A DNA stretch of 64,000 nucleotides from Albidovulum sediminicola (GTDB lineage Bacteria; Pseudomonadota; Alphaproteobacteria; Rhodobacterales; Rhodobacteraceae): NCBI RefSeq assembly GCF_025751575.1, contig NZ_JAOWLA010000018.1:1-64000 (forward strand). The letters are read 5' to 3'. Each line of letters starts with the position of its first letter. The stretch's first letter is position 1. Made by a program: the position numbers and the translations under genes. Shown piece by piece: positions 53,672 through 63,440 of this stretch. Below the pieces are notes generated by a model. That model saw only the letters and a list, made by a program, of their open reading frames with translations, ran no database searches and was not told the origin of the DNA.

Positions 53672-54309
53672 GGCGAGTTTCGATCAACCCGGGCAAGGTC
53701 GCCTGGTCCGGCGAAAATCCGGGCATCTATCTCAAGACCGATCCGCGTGGCACCTACACGACGCTCGCACTCTTCTTCCGGGTGGTTCTCTCGCCTCATG
53801 GACGCGGACATGCCGCGCTGGTCATCGGTGCGCCCGACGTGGCGAAGGGCTGGCCTGACGTGCCGAACCTGATCCTGACCGACAACCAGCTGATGATGCG
53901 CTGGATCGTCGACGGCTGGGTGAGGAAGATGCCGACCTTCCTCGGCAAGGCTGGGCTCGGGGCGATGACCTGGCTTGATTGCGACTCTGTCGAGAAGCGC
54001 CCGGGTGACCTGAGATCTCGCTACAGCGAAACCCTGCGCGGTTCGGGCGTGACGGTGCAGATGATCTGGCGCGACATGGGGCCACCATTGCCGGTGGAGG
54101 TGACAAAAGAAAATTCGGCCACCAAGGAGCACGAGATGTACTCGGTGTTTCTAGAAGCACGAGAAGCGCAGGTCATTGTGAACGGGACAGCACTTGCGGG
54201 CGCGGTCGCGGAACGGCAGTTCTTTGGCCGCACCATGTCGACAGCGTTTCTGGCCTTTTCCGAAACCTGGGTCACGCCCATGCCGGCGACGCGGCCAGGA
54301 GACGCATGA
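53668..54309 (+). CDS. Unrecognised family, tandem paralogue A
   Basis: A 213-residue protein that I do not recognise. No signal peptide, no long membrane helix. Features shared with the next gene: WSGENPGIYLK near residue 12, ALFFRVVLSPHGRGHAAL, PNLILTDNQ, RYSETLRGSGVTVQMIWRDMGPP (about 112-134), QVIVNGTALAGAVAER and AFLAFSETWV at the end. The repeated aromatic and Gly-rich strands suggest a beta-rich soluble protein. Four-base overlap with both neighbours puts it between a Rieske oxygenase and a DUF1116 gene. Confidence 0.8.
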   Translation: MRRVSINPGKVAWSGENPGIYLKTDPRGTYTTLALFFRVVLSPHGRGHAALVIGAPDVAKGWPDVPNLILTDNQLMMRWIVDGWVRKMPTFLGKAGLGAMTWLDCDSVEKRPGDLRSRYSETLRGSGVTVQMIWRDMGPPLPVEVTKENSATKEHEMYSVFLEAREAQVIVNGTALAGAVAERQFFGRTMSTAFLAFSETWVTPMPATRPGDA

Positions 54310-54935
54310 TGCCACTTACGGACCCCATCACCCCGGGTGTCGTTGACTGGACCGGCGAAAACCCCGGCATCCTGTTGAAAGACACGGACGGCAATTTTTC
54401 CGCGATGGCGCTCTTTTTCCGCGTTGCCTGGTCACCCGTCGGCCAAGGCCAGGTGCTGTTGCTCTACGGCACGCCGGGCGCGGCCGAAGGCACGGTGGGG
54501 GCGCCGAATGTAATGTTGGCCGACAACATGCCGCTAGCTGCATTCCTGAAGGAAAACTTCATCGGCAAACTGCCCGCCTTTCGCTCAGTACCCGCTTTTG
54601 ACGCGCTCCCGGTGAAGTTGGCGCAGACGGTACGCAGTACCGGCGACCCGATGGGGCATCGCTACACTGAAACCGTCTCGGGCGAGGGATTGACGGTCGA
54701 ACTGGTCTGGGAAGATCTGGGGCCGCCGAGAGCGCTAGAGCTGATGCCAAACCAAGTTGGAACGGGGCAACATACCATGTTCACGCTTTTGGTCCCCGCC
54801 AACGATGCAAAGATCATCGTTAACGGGCATCTCTTGCCAGGGGCGGTGGGCGAAAGGATCCAGGCTGGGTTCAAGACCACAACGGCGTTTCTTTACTTCT
54901 CGGAAACATGGGTCCTTCCGCCGGAGGTCGCATGA
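54306..54935 (+). CDS. Unrecognised family, tandem paralogue B
   Basis: A 209-residue paralogue of the preceding protein, sharing WTGENPGILLK, MALFFRVAWSPVGQGQVLL, PNVMLADNM, RYTETVSGEGLTVELVWEDLGPP, KIIVNGHLLPGAVGER and AFLYFSETWV, with clear divergence elsewhere. Two retained paralogues side by side suggest a heteromeric complex. The function is unknown; operon neighbours suggest a role in substrate binding or as accessory subunits of an oxygenase or amide-processing enzyme. Confidence 0.8.
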   Translation: MMPLTDPITPGVVDWTGENPGILLKDTDGNFSAMALFFRVAWSPVGQGQVLLLYGTPGAAEGTVGAPNVMLADNMPLAAFLKENFIGKLPAFRSVPAFDALPVKLAQTVRSTGDPMGHRYTETVSGEGLTVELVWEDLGPPRALELMPNQVGTGQHTMFTLLVPANDAKIIVNGHLLPGAVGERIQAGFKTTTAFLYFSETWVLPPEVA

Positions 54936-56121
54936 CACTTCATCCCGCCGACCGCCTGGCTTTTGACCGCGCCATGGTGACCCAGCCTGTCTGGAACCGG
55001 TTCAACACGGCCGCCGAGGCCCTGTCCTTGCCCGAAAATGTGCTGCTTCACGCCGGACCGGCCTTTGCCGCGCCGGATCTGATTACGGCACCGATCCTCA
55101 ATTCCGCCTGCGTGGCCGCTGTCTATGAGGGTTTGGCAAGGAATTTTGATCAAGCCGAGGCAATGATCATGGCCGGGGAAATCGAGCTCCGTCCCGCTCA
55201 AGATCACGATGTCGTAACGCCGCTGGCAGCCGTGGTAAGTGCTTCAATGCCGCTCCACACGATCTATGATGCGTGGCGTGGCCAGCAGCGTGTATATGCG
55301 CCGATCAATGCCGGTTCGCGACCTGCCATTCGGCTGGGATTGCGCTCCGAGGCGGTACTCACCCATATCCGCTGGCTCAACACGCGCTTTCTGGAGGTCC
55401 TGCAAAATGGCGTTGCCGAAGGGTTAGCGTTGGTACCGCTTGCGGTGATTGGTCTTGTTGGCGGCGACGACTGTCATGGGCGCACTTCGGTCGCGACCAA
55501 GGCACTGATTGGGGAACTGAAGGATCGCACAAGGGGCGGCATCACCGATGAAGATGCGCTCGATTTCATGGCGAGCTCTCCTTCCTTGTTCCTGAACCTG
55601 TGGATGGCCGCCACGAAGTGCATGATGAAGCTGGCCGAAGGCATAGACGGGTCGAGTTTTGTCACCGCCGCCGGTGGTAACGGCCACGAGATGGGGATTC
55701 AGATATCGGGCCTGCCGGGGCGCTGGTTCACCGTTCCTGCCAAACCGCCGAAGGGCAACTTCGATGTCGATCTGCCGCCGACCCGCGCACTTGGTGCGAT
55801 CGGCGACAGCGCCGTGGTCGAAGCTTTCGGCCTGGGCGCCATGGCCATCGATCTCTGCCCGGCGCAAAAAGCCGCGCTTGGCACCTATCTTCCCGGCGAC
55901 AGCCAAGCGCGCACCACCGGACTGTCGGTCGGCTCCCACCCCTACTTCCGTGCGCTGGACGTACGACTAGGGAGCACCGCGCGCGGCGCTGTGGCAATAG
56001 GGGCGGGCCCGGTTGTCGGGCTCGGCATTCTCGATCGGTTAGGCAAGGCTGGACGGCTTGGCGGTGGGATCTACGACATGCCGGTTGCGCCCTTTGCACA
56101 AGCCATGAAAGCGCTTGAGGA

Positions 56122-56125
<4 letters not shown>
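54932..56125 (+). CDS. DUF1116 family protein (AllG/YlbE-like)
   Basis: A 397-residue protein with segments I associate with DUF1116: NSACVAAVYEGLARNFDQAEAMI, SRPAIRLGLRSEAVLTHIRWLN, LIGLVGGDDCHGRTSVATKAL-like and TAAGGNGHEMGIQISGLPGRWFTVPA. In Escherichia coli the related YlbE (AllG) is one of three subunits of the oxamate carbamoyltransferase of allantoin breakdown, together with FdrA and YlbF. Neither of those partners is visible here; instead two unrecognised paralogues precede it and an amidase follows. ATGA overlaps on both sides. Confidence 0.72.
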
Positions 56126-57775
<1,650 letters not shown>

Positions 57776-57867
57776 AACGGTGCGCATGTGTCGCGCGGGC
57801 TTGCGCGGGTTGGCCCGTGGATGAAGGCCGCAACTCAGTCCCCGCCCGATCTTTTCTGCCGCAGCGC

Positions 57868-57893
57868 TGAAACTTTCGCGTCATCCCCTTCGT
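57868..57893 (+). promoter_or_regulatory. ECF sigma-type promoter
   Basis: TGAAAC at 57868-57873 and CGTGAC from 57891 (17-base spacer) match the AAC/CGT pattern of ECF promoters. A copy with identical boxes and spacer lies upstream of the small secreted gene at 62056. It lies 55 bases before the secreted DUF7282-like gene, which heads the sigma factor operon, so autoregulation by that sigma factor is likely. Confidence 0.7.
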
Positions 57894-57947
57894 GACTGCA
57901 AACACAACCGGCGTGGTTGTTGAAACCCGATTAGGAGGAATGACCTG

Positions 57948-58361
57948 ATGAAAGTTGTCTGGCTATCACTTGCGCTCTGCGGTTTGTCTTCGACGGCACA
58001 TGCCGCGGCGCATGGCATGGCGCCAATGGTGGAAGCGGTGGATCAGCCCGTCGCCGAGGGCGTCGTGACCGCCGAAAAGATCGTCGCGCCGGAAACCGGC
58101 TGGCTTGTCGTGCACCGCACCGGGGCCGAGATGAAGCCCGGCCCGGTGGTCGGCCATGCGCCGCTGCGCAAGGGCGAAAACCTGGATGTCGCGGCGATCC
58201 TGACCGAGGCGGTCGCGCCCGGCGAGATGCTCATGCTGATGGTGCATTCCGAGGCGGGCGGCATGCAGACGGGCATCTTCGAATACACACTCGGCGCGAC
58301 GGAAGACGGCCCCATCCGCATCGACGACAAGCTGGTGATGACGGTCATCACCGCGCAGTAG
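57948..58361 (+). CDS. Secreted DUF7282-like protein
   Basis: A 137-residue exported protein with a Sec signal (MKVVWLSLALCGLSSTAHA). The mature part, with VTAEKIVAPETGWLVVHRTG, VVGHAPLRKGENLDVAAILTEAVAPGEMLMLMVHSEAG and IRIDDKLVMTVITAQ, is the DUF7282 pattern known from envelope-associated proteins near ECF sigma factors. Function unknown. It has a strong AGGAGG ribosome site and an ECF-type promoter, and is followed by the sigma and anti-sigma genes. Confidence 0.8.
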   Translation: MKVVWLSLALCGLSSTAHAAAHGMAPMVEAVDQPVAEGVVTAEKIVAPETGWLVVHRTGAEMKPGPVVGHAPLRKGENLDVAAILTEAVAPGEMLMLMVHSEAGGMQTGIFEYTLGATEDGPIRIDDKLVMTVITAQ

Positions 58362-58477
58362 TCGGTAACGAGTGCGAAGGTGGCGCCCGCGGCCGGACCG
58401 GTCGCGGGCGTATTCGTTTGGACCTGCCGCGCTCGCGGGGTATGGTCGCGGTTGCGGACGGGACGGGATGAGGCGGC

Positions 58478-59020
58478 GTGAGGACACCAGCGGATATCGA
58501 ACAGCTCATCCTGAAGGTCGGGCTTGGAGATCGCAACGCGTTTTCAACGCTTTACGATGCGACGAGCGCGAAGCTTTTCGGTGTCTGCCTGCGTATCCTG
58601 AACAACACCGCCGAAGCCGAGGACGCCGTGCAGGAGGCGTTTGTCAGGATCTGGCAGAAATCCCACCGCTACGGGATGACCGGCAACAGTCCGATGACCT
58701 GGCTGATCACGCTGACGCGCAACCTGGCCATCGACCGGCTCAGGGCGCGGGCGCCCCGGACGGCGGATCTTGGCGATGTTCCCGATATGCGTGATCCAGG
58801 CCCGACGCCGGAAGCTGCGGCGATCGCGGCCTCTGAGGCCGCGCGCATCGGGTCCTGTCTGGACGAACTGGAAGCGCCGCGCGCCGATGCCGTTCGCGGC
58901 GCCTATCTGAAGGGGGAGAGCTACCAGGAACTGGCCGCCCGCCACGGCGTCCCGCTCAATACGATGCGAACCTGGCTGCGCCGCAGCCTGCTGAAACTGA
59001 AGGACTGTCTGAGCCGATGA
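58478..59020 (+). CDS. ECF RNA polymerase sigma factor
   Basis: A 180-residue ECF sigma factor. Region 2 spans about residues 10-75 (FSTLYDATSAKLFGVCLRILNNTAEAEDAVQEAFVRIWQKS) and region 4 about 120-178 (GAYLKGESYQELAARHGVPLNTMRTWLRRSLLKLKDCL). The GTG start at 58478 follows GAGG. The stop overlaps the anti-sigma ATG, the normal arrangement. Resembles SigK-type factors that work with RskA-like anti-sigma proteins. Confidence 0.92.
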   Translation: MRTPADIEQLILKVGLGDRNAFSTLYDATSAKLFGVCLRILNNTAEAEDAVQEAFVRIWQKSHRYGMTGNSPMTWLITLTRNLAIDRLRARAPRTADLGDVPDMRDPGPTPEAAAIAASEAARIGSCLDELEAPRADAVRGAYLKGESYQELAARHGVPLNTMRTWLRRSLLKLKDCLSR

Positions 59021-59703
59021 CCGCAACGGATGAGAGGCGCGACGACGACATCGCCCTGGCGGGCGAATACGCATTGCATCTGCTCGATGCCGACGAACGG
59101 CGCGCCTTCGAGGAGCGGTTGGCGCGCGAACCCGATCTGCGCGCGCTTCTTGGCGAATGGGAGGAGCATTTCGCCGGTCTGTCCGCCGAAATCGCATCTG
59201 TGGCTCCGCCCCGGCACCTCAAGCCCGCAATCGAGCAGCGATTGTTCGCGGCAGCAAAACCCGCCCGCCCGCGCCGGTCAAGGATCTGGCTGCTCGGCGG
59301 CCTGCTGACAGCGGCGGTTCTGGTTCTGGCGTTCGTCGCGCTCTTGCCGCCGTCACGGCCCGCCGGTCCCGCCTATGTCGCCGAAGTCGCGGCCGAGGAC
59401 CGCTCGCTTGTCGTGGCGGCGCGGTTTGATCCGGTGCGCGGTACGCTGGCGGTCGACCGGCTGGCAGGCGGGGCGGCCGAAAACCGCGTGCTCGAACTTT
59501 GGCTCATCGCGGAGGGCGCCGCCGCGCCGGTTTCGCTGGGTGTGTTGCCCGCCGATCCGCAGGCCGAGATAGCTCTGGCGGGCGAGATCATCGGCTTGAT
59601 GGCGGGTGGCACGCTCGCGATCAGCGACGAACCGCCGGGAGGTTCGCCGACCGGGCAGCCGACGGGCGCGGTGCTTGCCGTGGGGGCGCTATCGACGTTG
59701 TAG
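59017..59703 (+). CDS. RskA-like anti-sigma factor
   Basis: A 228-residue single-pass membrane protein: cytoplasmic anti-sigma domain at about 1-85 (LAGEYALHLLDADERRAFEERLAREPDLRALLGEWEEHFAGL), a transmembrane helix at about 90-110 (IWLLGGLLTAAVLVLAFVALL) and a periplasmic RskA domain (LELWLIAEGAAAPVSLGVL). It holds the upstream sigma factor inactive until an envelope signal releases it. ATGA overlap with the sigma gene. Confidence 0.9.
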   Translation: MTATDERRDDDIALAGEYALHLLDADERRAFEERLAREPDLRALLGEWEEHFAGLSAEIASVAPPRHLKPAIEQRLFAAAKPARPRRSRIWLLGGLLTAAVLVLAFVALLPPSRPAGPAYVAEVAAEDRSLVVAARFDPVRGTLAVDRLAGGAAENRVLELWLIAEGAAAPVSLGVLPADPQAEIALAGEIIGLMAGGTLAISDEPPGGSPTGQPTGAVLAVGALSTL

Positions 59704-59749
59704 CCCTGACGGGATCGGCATGGTCCAAGGGGAGGGGCGGCCCGGCGGA

Positions 59750-60841
59750 TCAGACGATCCGCTCTGCGAACCAGTAAAGCCCCACCGCGGCGATGGCGAT
59801 GGAAGCCATCACGGAAATCCGCGCGAAATGCGGCGCGGGGGCGCGCATCCACCAGGCGAGCATGACATAGGCCGCCGCGATGACGGCGATCTGCCCGACT
59901 TCGACCCCGAGATTGAAGCCGATCAGCGCGGCCAGGAATCCACGGTCGGGCAGGCCGAACTCTCCAAGAACGGAGGCGAAGCCAAGCCCGTGCAGAAGCC
60001 CGAAGCCGAAGACCAGAAGGGGGCGCCAGCGGCTTTGGCCGTGGGACAGGATATTCTCGACCGCGACGAAGACGATCGAGGCGGCGATCACCGGCTCGAC
60101 GATCGATGCGGGCACGCGGACATAGCCAAGCCCGGCGGCGGCGAGCGTGATCGTATGGGCCAGCGTGAAGGCCGATACCTGCATCAGCAGCGGCCTGAGC
60201 CGGGTCGAGAAGAAGAAAAGGCCCAGCACGAAGAGGATATGGTCCAGCCCCTTCGGAACGATGTGATCGAACCCGACCGGGATGTAGCGCAGGAAAGTCC
60301 CAAGCGGCGTCGCGGCGTTGCCGCCGGCAAGCGCCACCGGCGGGCTGAGCTGACCGGGTTCGAGATAACCGGCATAGCCGTCCTTGACCCCGTTCTGGCG
60401 CACCACCATGGCCCCATAGGCGGCCGCCCAACCCAGTGTCACCGCACGCGCGCCGGCTGGCAGGTCGGCATGAAACCGCAGCGTCGATGTACGCGTCAGC
60501 GCCGGGTCGCCGATCTCGGGCACCTCGACGCCATCCAGTTCGAGCGAAAGCGCCGCGCCATCCACCAGGACGCGGACATCCCCGGCCATGTCCGGCCAGA
60601 AATCCTGGAAGCGCGCGGCCAGCCGCGGCGCGGGCAAGGCCCGCAGCGCGTTGTAATCCGCCGCCTCGGGCGCGAGGTCGGAATTGGCGACCGCGCCAAG
60701 GTCGATCCCAGACAGGATGCCTTCAAGGTTCAGCCGCAGGTCAAACCGCAGCGTATTGCCGTCGCGTTCCATGTCGGCGATGGCGGGAAGGATTTCATGC
60801 GCATGGGCCGCCGGCGCGGCAAGCGCGAGCGCGAATGCCAA
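59750..60841 (-). CDS. HupE/UreJ family membrane protein
   Basis: About 363 residues: a signal peptide ending APAAHA, then HEILPAIADMERDGN, a periplasmic domain to about residue 190, and the HupE/UreJ_2 membrane domain GFDHIVPKGLDHILFVLGLFFFSTRLRPLLMQVSAFTLAHTITL through VENILSHGQSRWRPLLVFGFGLLHGLGFASVLGEFGL. The histidine-rich membrane motifs suggest nickel or cobalt handling. No ATG or GTG lies near; the TTG at 60841 fits the signal peptide, but the start is uncertain. Divergent from a DUF4198 protein. Confidence 0.82.
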   Translation of the reverse strand: MAFALALAAPAAHAHEILPAIADMERDGNTLRFDLRLNLEGILSGIDLGAVANSDLAPEAADYNALRALPAPRLAARFQDFWPDMAGDVRVLVDGAALSLELDGVEVPEIGDPALTRTSTLRFHADLPAGARAVTLGWAAAYGAMVVRQNGVKDGYAGYLEPGQLSPPVALAGGNAATPLGTFLRYIPVGFDHIVPKGLDHILFVLGLFFFSTRLRPLLMQVSAFTLAHTITLAAAGLGYVRVPASIVEPVIAASIVFVAVENILSHGQSRWRPLLVFGFGLLHGLGFASVLGEFGLPDRGFLAALIGFNLGVEVGQIAVIAAAYVMLAWWMRAPAPHFARISVMASIAIAAVGLYWFAERIV

Positions 60842-60853
60842 TGCGGCGGCCCT

Positions 60854-60888
60854 GACAAGCGGAAAGCCGCCACGCCTTTCCGCTTGTC
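60854..60888. promoter_or_regulatory. 13-bp perfect inverted repeat in the HupE/DUF4198 gap
   Basis: GACAAGCGGAAAG (60854-60866) and CTTTCCGCTTGTC (60876-60888) with a nine-base loop sit in the gap between two divergent metal-uptake-type genes. As DNA it could be a repressor site for both; as RNA on the minus strand it would form a stem immediately before the proposed HupE start. No U-run follows on either strand. Confidence 0.65.
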
Positions 60889-60973
60889 GATCCCGGGTGG
60901 ATCGCCAAGACTGGCCGCAAGCAGCCTCGGGCCGGGGCCGCCCGAGCAGAGCCCGTAGGAGGCGAAAAGCGAA

Positions 60974-61795
60974 ATGCGCGCGATTTGGATAGGGCTGGTC
61001 GCCAACATCCTTGCCGTCACCGGCGCGGTCGGACACGAATTCTGGATCGCGCCAGAGAGCTATCGCAGCGATCCAGGCGCGGAGATCACCGCTCACCTGC
61101 GTGTCGGGCAGGACATGTCGGGCGACGCCATCCCCTATCTGTCGCGCACGGTCGCGGGCATGGGCCACTGGGGCCCCGACAGCACCAGCGCGATCGGCGC
61201 CCGCGAGGGCGATCTGCCCGCGATCGCCGGTGTCGGCCTCGACGCCCCGGGGCTTCACCGCCTTTCGGTCGAGACGAACCCCGCCTATATCGTCTTTGAC
61301 ACGCTCACCGACTTCGCGGACTACCTCGCCTATGAGGGGCTCGACGCGGTCGCAGCCCTGCACCGCGAACGCGGACTGGCCGAGACGGAGATCGCCGAGG
61401 CCTATATCCGCAACGCGCGCACGCTGGTGCAGGTCGGACCCGCGCGCGAGGACCAGCGCGACGCGCCCACTGGCATGGCCTTCGAACTGACGGCGCTCGG
61501 CAATCCCTATCTGCCGGGCCAGTCCGGGATCGAGGTTCTGCTGCAATGGCAGGGCGTGGCCGAGGCGGAAACGCAGCTTGCGATCTTCCATCTGCCGCTG
61601 GGCGGCACCGCGCCCGCCGACACCGTCCGGACCCTGACGCGCACCGACGCAAAGGGCCGGGCAAGGATCGCGATCGACGCTGCGGGCACCTACCTGCTCA
61701 ACTCGGTGCATATGGAGCCCGTCGAGGGGCCGGGTTCGGTCGTGTGGCAAAGCCATTGGGCGTCCCTCACCTTCGCTGTCGCCGCGTCGCGGTGA
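60974..61795 (+). CDS. DUF4198 domain periplasmic protein
   Basis: A 273-residue exported protein: signal MRAIWIGLVANILAVTGAVG, then HEFWIAPESYRSDPGAEITAHLRVGQDMSGD, the DUF4198 (NikM-like) opening, and EVLLQWQGVAEAETQLAIFHL with GTYLLNSVHMEPV at the end. Family members accompany nickel/cobalt importers. AGGAGG precedes the ATG. Pairing with HupE/UreJ across a shared promoter region suggests common metal-dependent control. Confidence 0.82.
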   Translation: MRAIWIGLVANILAVTGAVGHEFWIAPESYRSDPGAEITAHLRVGQDMSGDAIPYLSRTVAGMGHWGPDSTSAIGAREGDLPAIAGVGLDAPGLHRLSVETNPAYIVFDTLTDFADYLAYEGLDAVAALHRERGLAETEIAEAYIRNARTLVQVGPAREDQRDAPTGMAFELTALGNPYLPGQSGIEVLLQWQGVAEAETQLAIFHLPLGGTAPADTVRTLTRTDAKGRARIAIDAAGTYLLNSVHMEPVEGPGSVVWQSHWASLTFAVAASR

Positions 61796-61800
61796 CGGAT

Positions 61801-61827
61801 GAAGCCCGGCCTTGGCGGCCGGGCTTC
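61801..61827. terminator. Bidirectional terminator-type hairpin
   Basis: GAAGCCCGGCC (61801-61811) and GGCCGGGCTTC (61817-61827) form an 11-bp perfect stem with a five-base loop between two convergent genes. There is no clear U-run, but GC stem, position and symmetry suit termination for both strands. Confidence 0.7.
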
Positions 61828-61840
61828 CGGTCATCGGGGA

Positions 61841-62056
61841 TCAGCGGCCGGCGTTGCCAATCGCCGGGCTGTTGATGGGTCCCTTGTCGTCGGGGCGATT
61901 GCCTTTTGCGCCGCCAAGGCTCTGGGCCGGGCCGACGGTCTGCGCGCCGACACCCACGCCGGGAATGTCGGTCTGACCCTGGTCATGGCCCTTCGCCAGA
62001 ACGCCGCTTGCGGCGAGACAGAGCGCCGCCGTGGTCACGAGGATTGTCCGTTTCAT
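61841..62056 (-). CDS. Small secreted protein of unknown function
   Basis: A 71-residue protein with a Sec signal (MKRTILVTTAALCLAASGVLA) leaving a mature peptide of about 50 residues, rich in Gly, Asp, Pro and Gln (KGHDQGQTDIPGVGVG). No cysteines and no family I recognise. AAGGAGA precedes the ATG, and an ECF-type promoter at 62091-62119 lies 35 bases upstream with the same boxes as that of the DUF7282-like gene, so both should respond to the same envelope stress sigma factor. Confidence 0.72.
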   Translation of the reverse strand: MKRTILVTTAALCLAASGVLAKGHDQGQTDIPGVGVGAQTVGPAQSLGGAKGNRPDDKGPINSPAIGNAGR

Positions 62057-62090
62057 GTCGTATCTCCTTTCATGGTGAACGAGCACTGAA

Positions 62091-62119
62091 GTCACGGACC
62101 GGCGCACCGGAAAGTTTCA
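62091..62119 (-). promoter_or_regulatory. ECF sigma-type promoter (second copy)
   Basis: On the minus strand TGAAAC (62119-62114), then 17 bases, then CGTGAC (62096-62091). The -35 flank (CTGAAACTTTC) and -10 flank (CGTGACT) are the same as at 57867-57897. It drives the small secreted protein gene. Confidence 0.7.
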
Positions 62120-62157
62120 GGGGACAGGGAAAATTTTTCGATCGGTGCCTGCGCAGG

Positions 62158-62174
62158 CGGGAGTGGGCAAAACC
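62158..62174 (+). repeat. 17-bp direct repeat, left copy
   Basis: CGGGAGTGGGCAAAACC; an identical copy in the same orientation is at 63091-63107. The pair encloses the orphan gene at 62344-63021. The right copy lies just before an ISKra4-like remnant, so the repeat may be part of that element's end. Confidence 0.75.
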
Positions 62175-62343
62175 TCATACTTCAGCGCAAAGCACGGCCG
62201 TTGATTTCGTTGGATTTCTCATCTCACAATTAAGGGCTACGCGACAGTAGGCCGTCTCGACCTGCGGTCCGCGCTTGATGACACGCTCGCCCGCGTCGTA
62301 GTTGCAGGTGCGACCGCCGATCAGCGAGGGCGCATGCGGCTTG

Positions 62344-63021
62344 TTACTTCTTGGGTCTTACAATGGCCGAAAGTGCGTCCCTAGCGATGTGTCCAAGCTC
62401 CGCATCAGTTGCGCTCTTGGAAACGACAAATTCCCGAAAGGCTGGATCGGCCTGTCTAACCGCGAAGAACTCCCCTTTTTTTTCTTCATAGTTCTTAAAA
62501 ACAAATACTTGGTCATTGCTGTAAGAATCCGCTGCTGAAAAGAAAGACACGATATCCGCGAATTTTTTGACACCAAGCTTGTCGAGCGCAATTTTCTCCC
62601 ACGCTCGATAGGCCGCCCGTTCCTTGGCCGCACTCGCGTAGCGCGGCATGTCCTTGACGTTTACCCGTCTGCTCGCGGCATGGCATCGCCTGATCTCTGC
62701 ACCCAGTTCTGCATCGGAAGCACCGTGCGGAACGAAAAGGTCCAAACCCTGATCAAAGTCCAGACCTTCGACGAAACAAAAGACGCGACTCGTCAGCCTG
62801 TAGAACTCGCCCATGTCCCAGAACAGGATGTTGCCGGTGGCTTTTCCGTAGTCAAAATCGCTCATTCCCGCCCTACTCGACAACCGTGAGGATGACGTAA
62901 CACCTTGTGTCTTGCCATAGGCCGCCGCATTGCTCAACGCGTCCATGATTTCTCTCGGTGCGCCGTCTGGTATCGCAAGTTCTATGCCGCGAGACCTGAT
63001 CAGCGCTTCATCAATACCCAT
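62344..63021 (-). CDS. Hypothetical protein with CdiI-like repeats
   Basis: A 225-residue protein without a clear family assignment. It contains the same short motif twice: VPHGASDAELGAEIRRCHAAS (about 97-117) and VSKSATDAELGHIARDALSA (about 200-219), each following a hydrophobic strand. This (A/S)xDxELGxxxxxAL ending is seen in some contact-dependent-inhibition immunity proteins, so a duplicated immunity-type domain is possible. No partner toxin is visible. It is richer in A+T than nearby core genes, lies between direct repeats, and looks horizontally acquired. Confidence 0.62.
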   Translation of the reverse strand: MGIDEALIRSRGIELAIPDGAPREIMDALSNAAAYGKTQGVTSSSRLSSRAGMSDFDYGKATGNILFWDMGEFYRLTSRVFCFVEGLDFDQGLDLFVPHGASDAELGAEIRRCHAASRRVNVKDMPRYASAAKERAAYRAWEKIALDKLGVKKFADIVSFFSAADSYSNDQVFVFKNYEEKKGEFFAVRQADPAFREFVVSKSATDAELGHIARDALSAIVRPKK

Positions 63022-63090
63022 GCCTGGCGGGCCGATTTTTGGTAACCCTTACCCGCATCGACGTACCGTTTCAGTAGAGTCTCAACCTGC

Positions 63091-63107
63091 CGGGAGTGGG
63101 CAAAACC
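63091..63107 (+). repeat. 17-bp direct repeat, right copy
   Basis: Identical to 62158-62174 (CGGGAGTGGGCAAAACC), 933 bases downstream in the same orientation and about 50 bases before the ISKra4-like transposase remnant. Confidence 0.75.
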
Positions 63108-63153
63108 CGGGGGTGACTGTGTATGCTGGTGGTTCATTGAGAGCGGAACTGCC

Positions 63154-63440
63154 ATGGGCGTGCGGATTATTGTCGAGACGACCTTTGAGAACCGAACCAC
63201 GAAGACGCGTGGTCTCGGCGGCTTGTCCCGCCCGTTTCGACGTACGCAGCCTCAGGGGTTCGGGCTGTTGCTCGAAGATGCCAAGACGATCCTGGGACAT
63301 TGCAGAATGCGATCCTGCTCGACCAGATTGAGGAAGTTTCCGAAGCCAGCAGGATCTGTCCTGACTGCGGCAGGGTGCGAGCCATCCATGAATCTCGGTC
63401 GAAGGTGCTCGACACGCTCCGCGGCAGGTTTCATGCCAAG
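63154..63440 (+). mobile_element. ISKra4-family transposase N-terminal remnant, frameshifted
   Basis: Opens MGVRIIVETTFENRTTKT, continues GFGLLLEDAKTILGH, then after a frameshift near 63295 LLDQIEEVSEASRICPDCG and RVRAIHESRSKVLDTLRGRF. The CxxCG zinc-finger-like pair and LLEDAKxIL match the N-terminus of ISKra4-family transposases. The rest is missing. At about 63440 the sequence switches to a decayed parB gene on the other strand. Confidence 0.75.

Noticed and set aside
60842-60973. Cobalamin or nickel riboswitch upstream of DUF4198/HupE
   Set aside because: Some short G/C patches look suggestive, but the conserved box and core elements of a cobalamin riboswitch could not be matched.
60974-61834. 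Upstream extension of the HupE frame across the DUF4198 gene
   Set aside because: The added residues are antisense to a well-supported exported protein, and the HupE signal peptide begins only near 60841.
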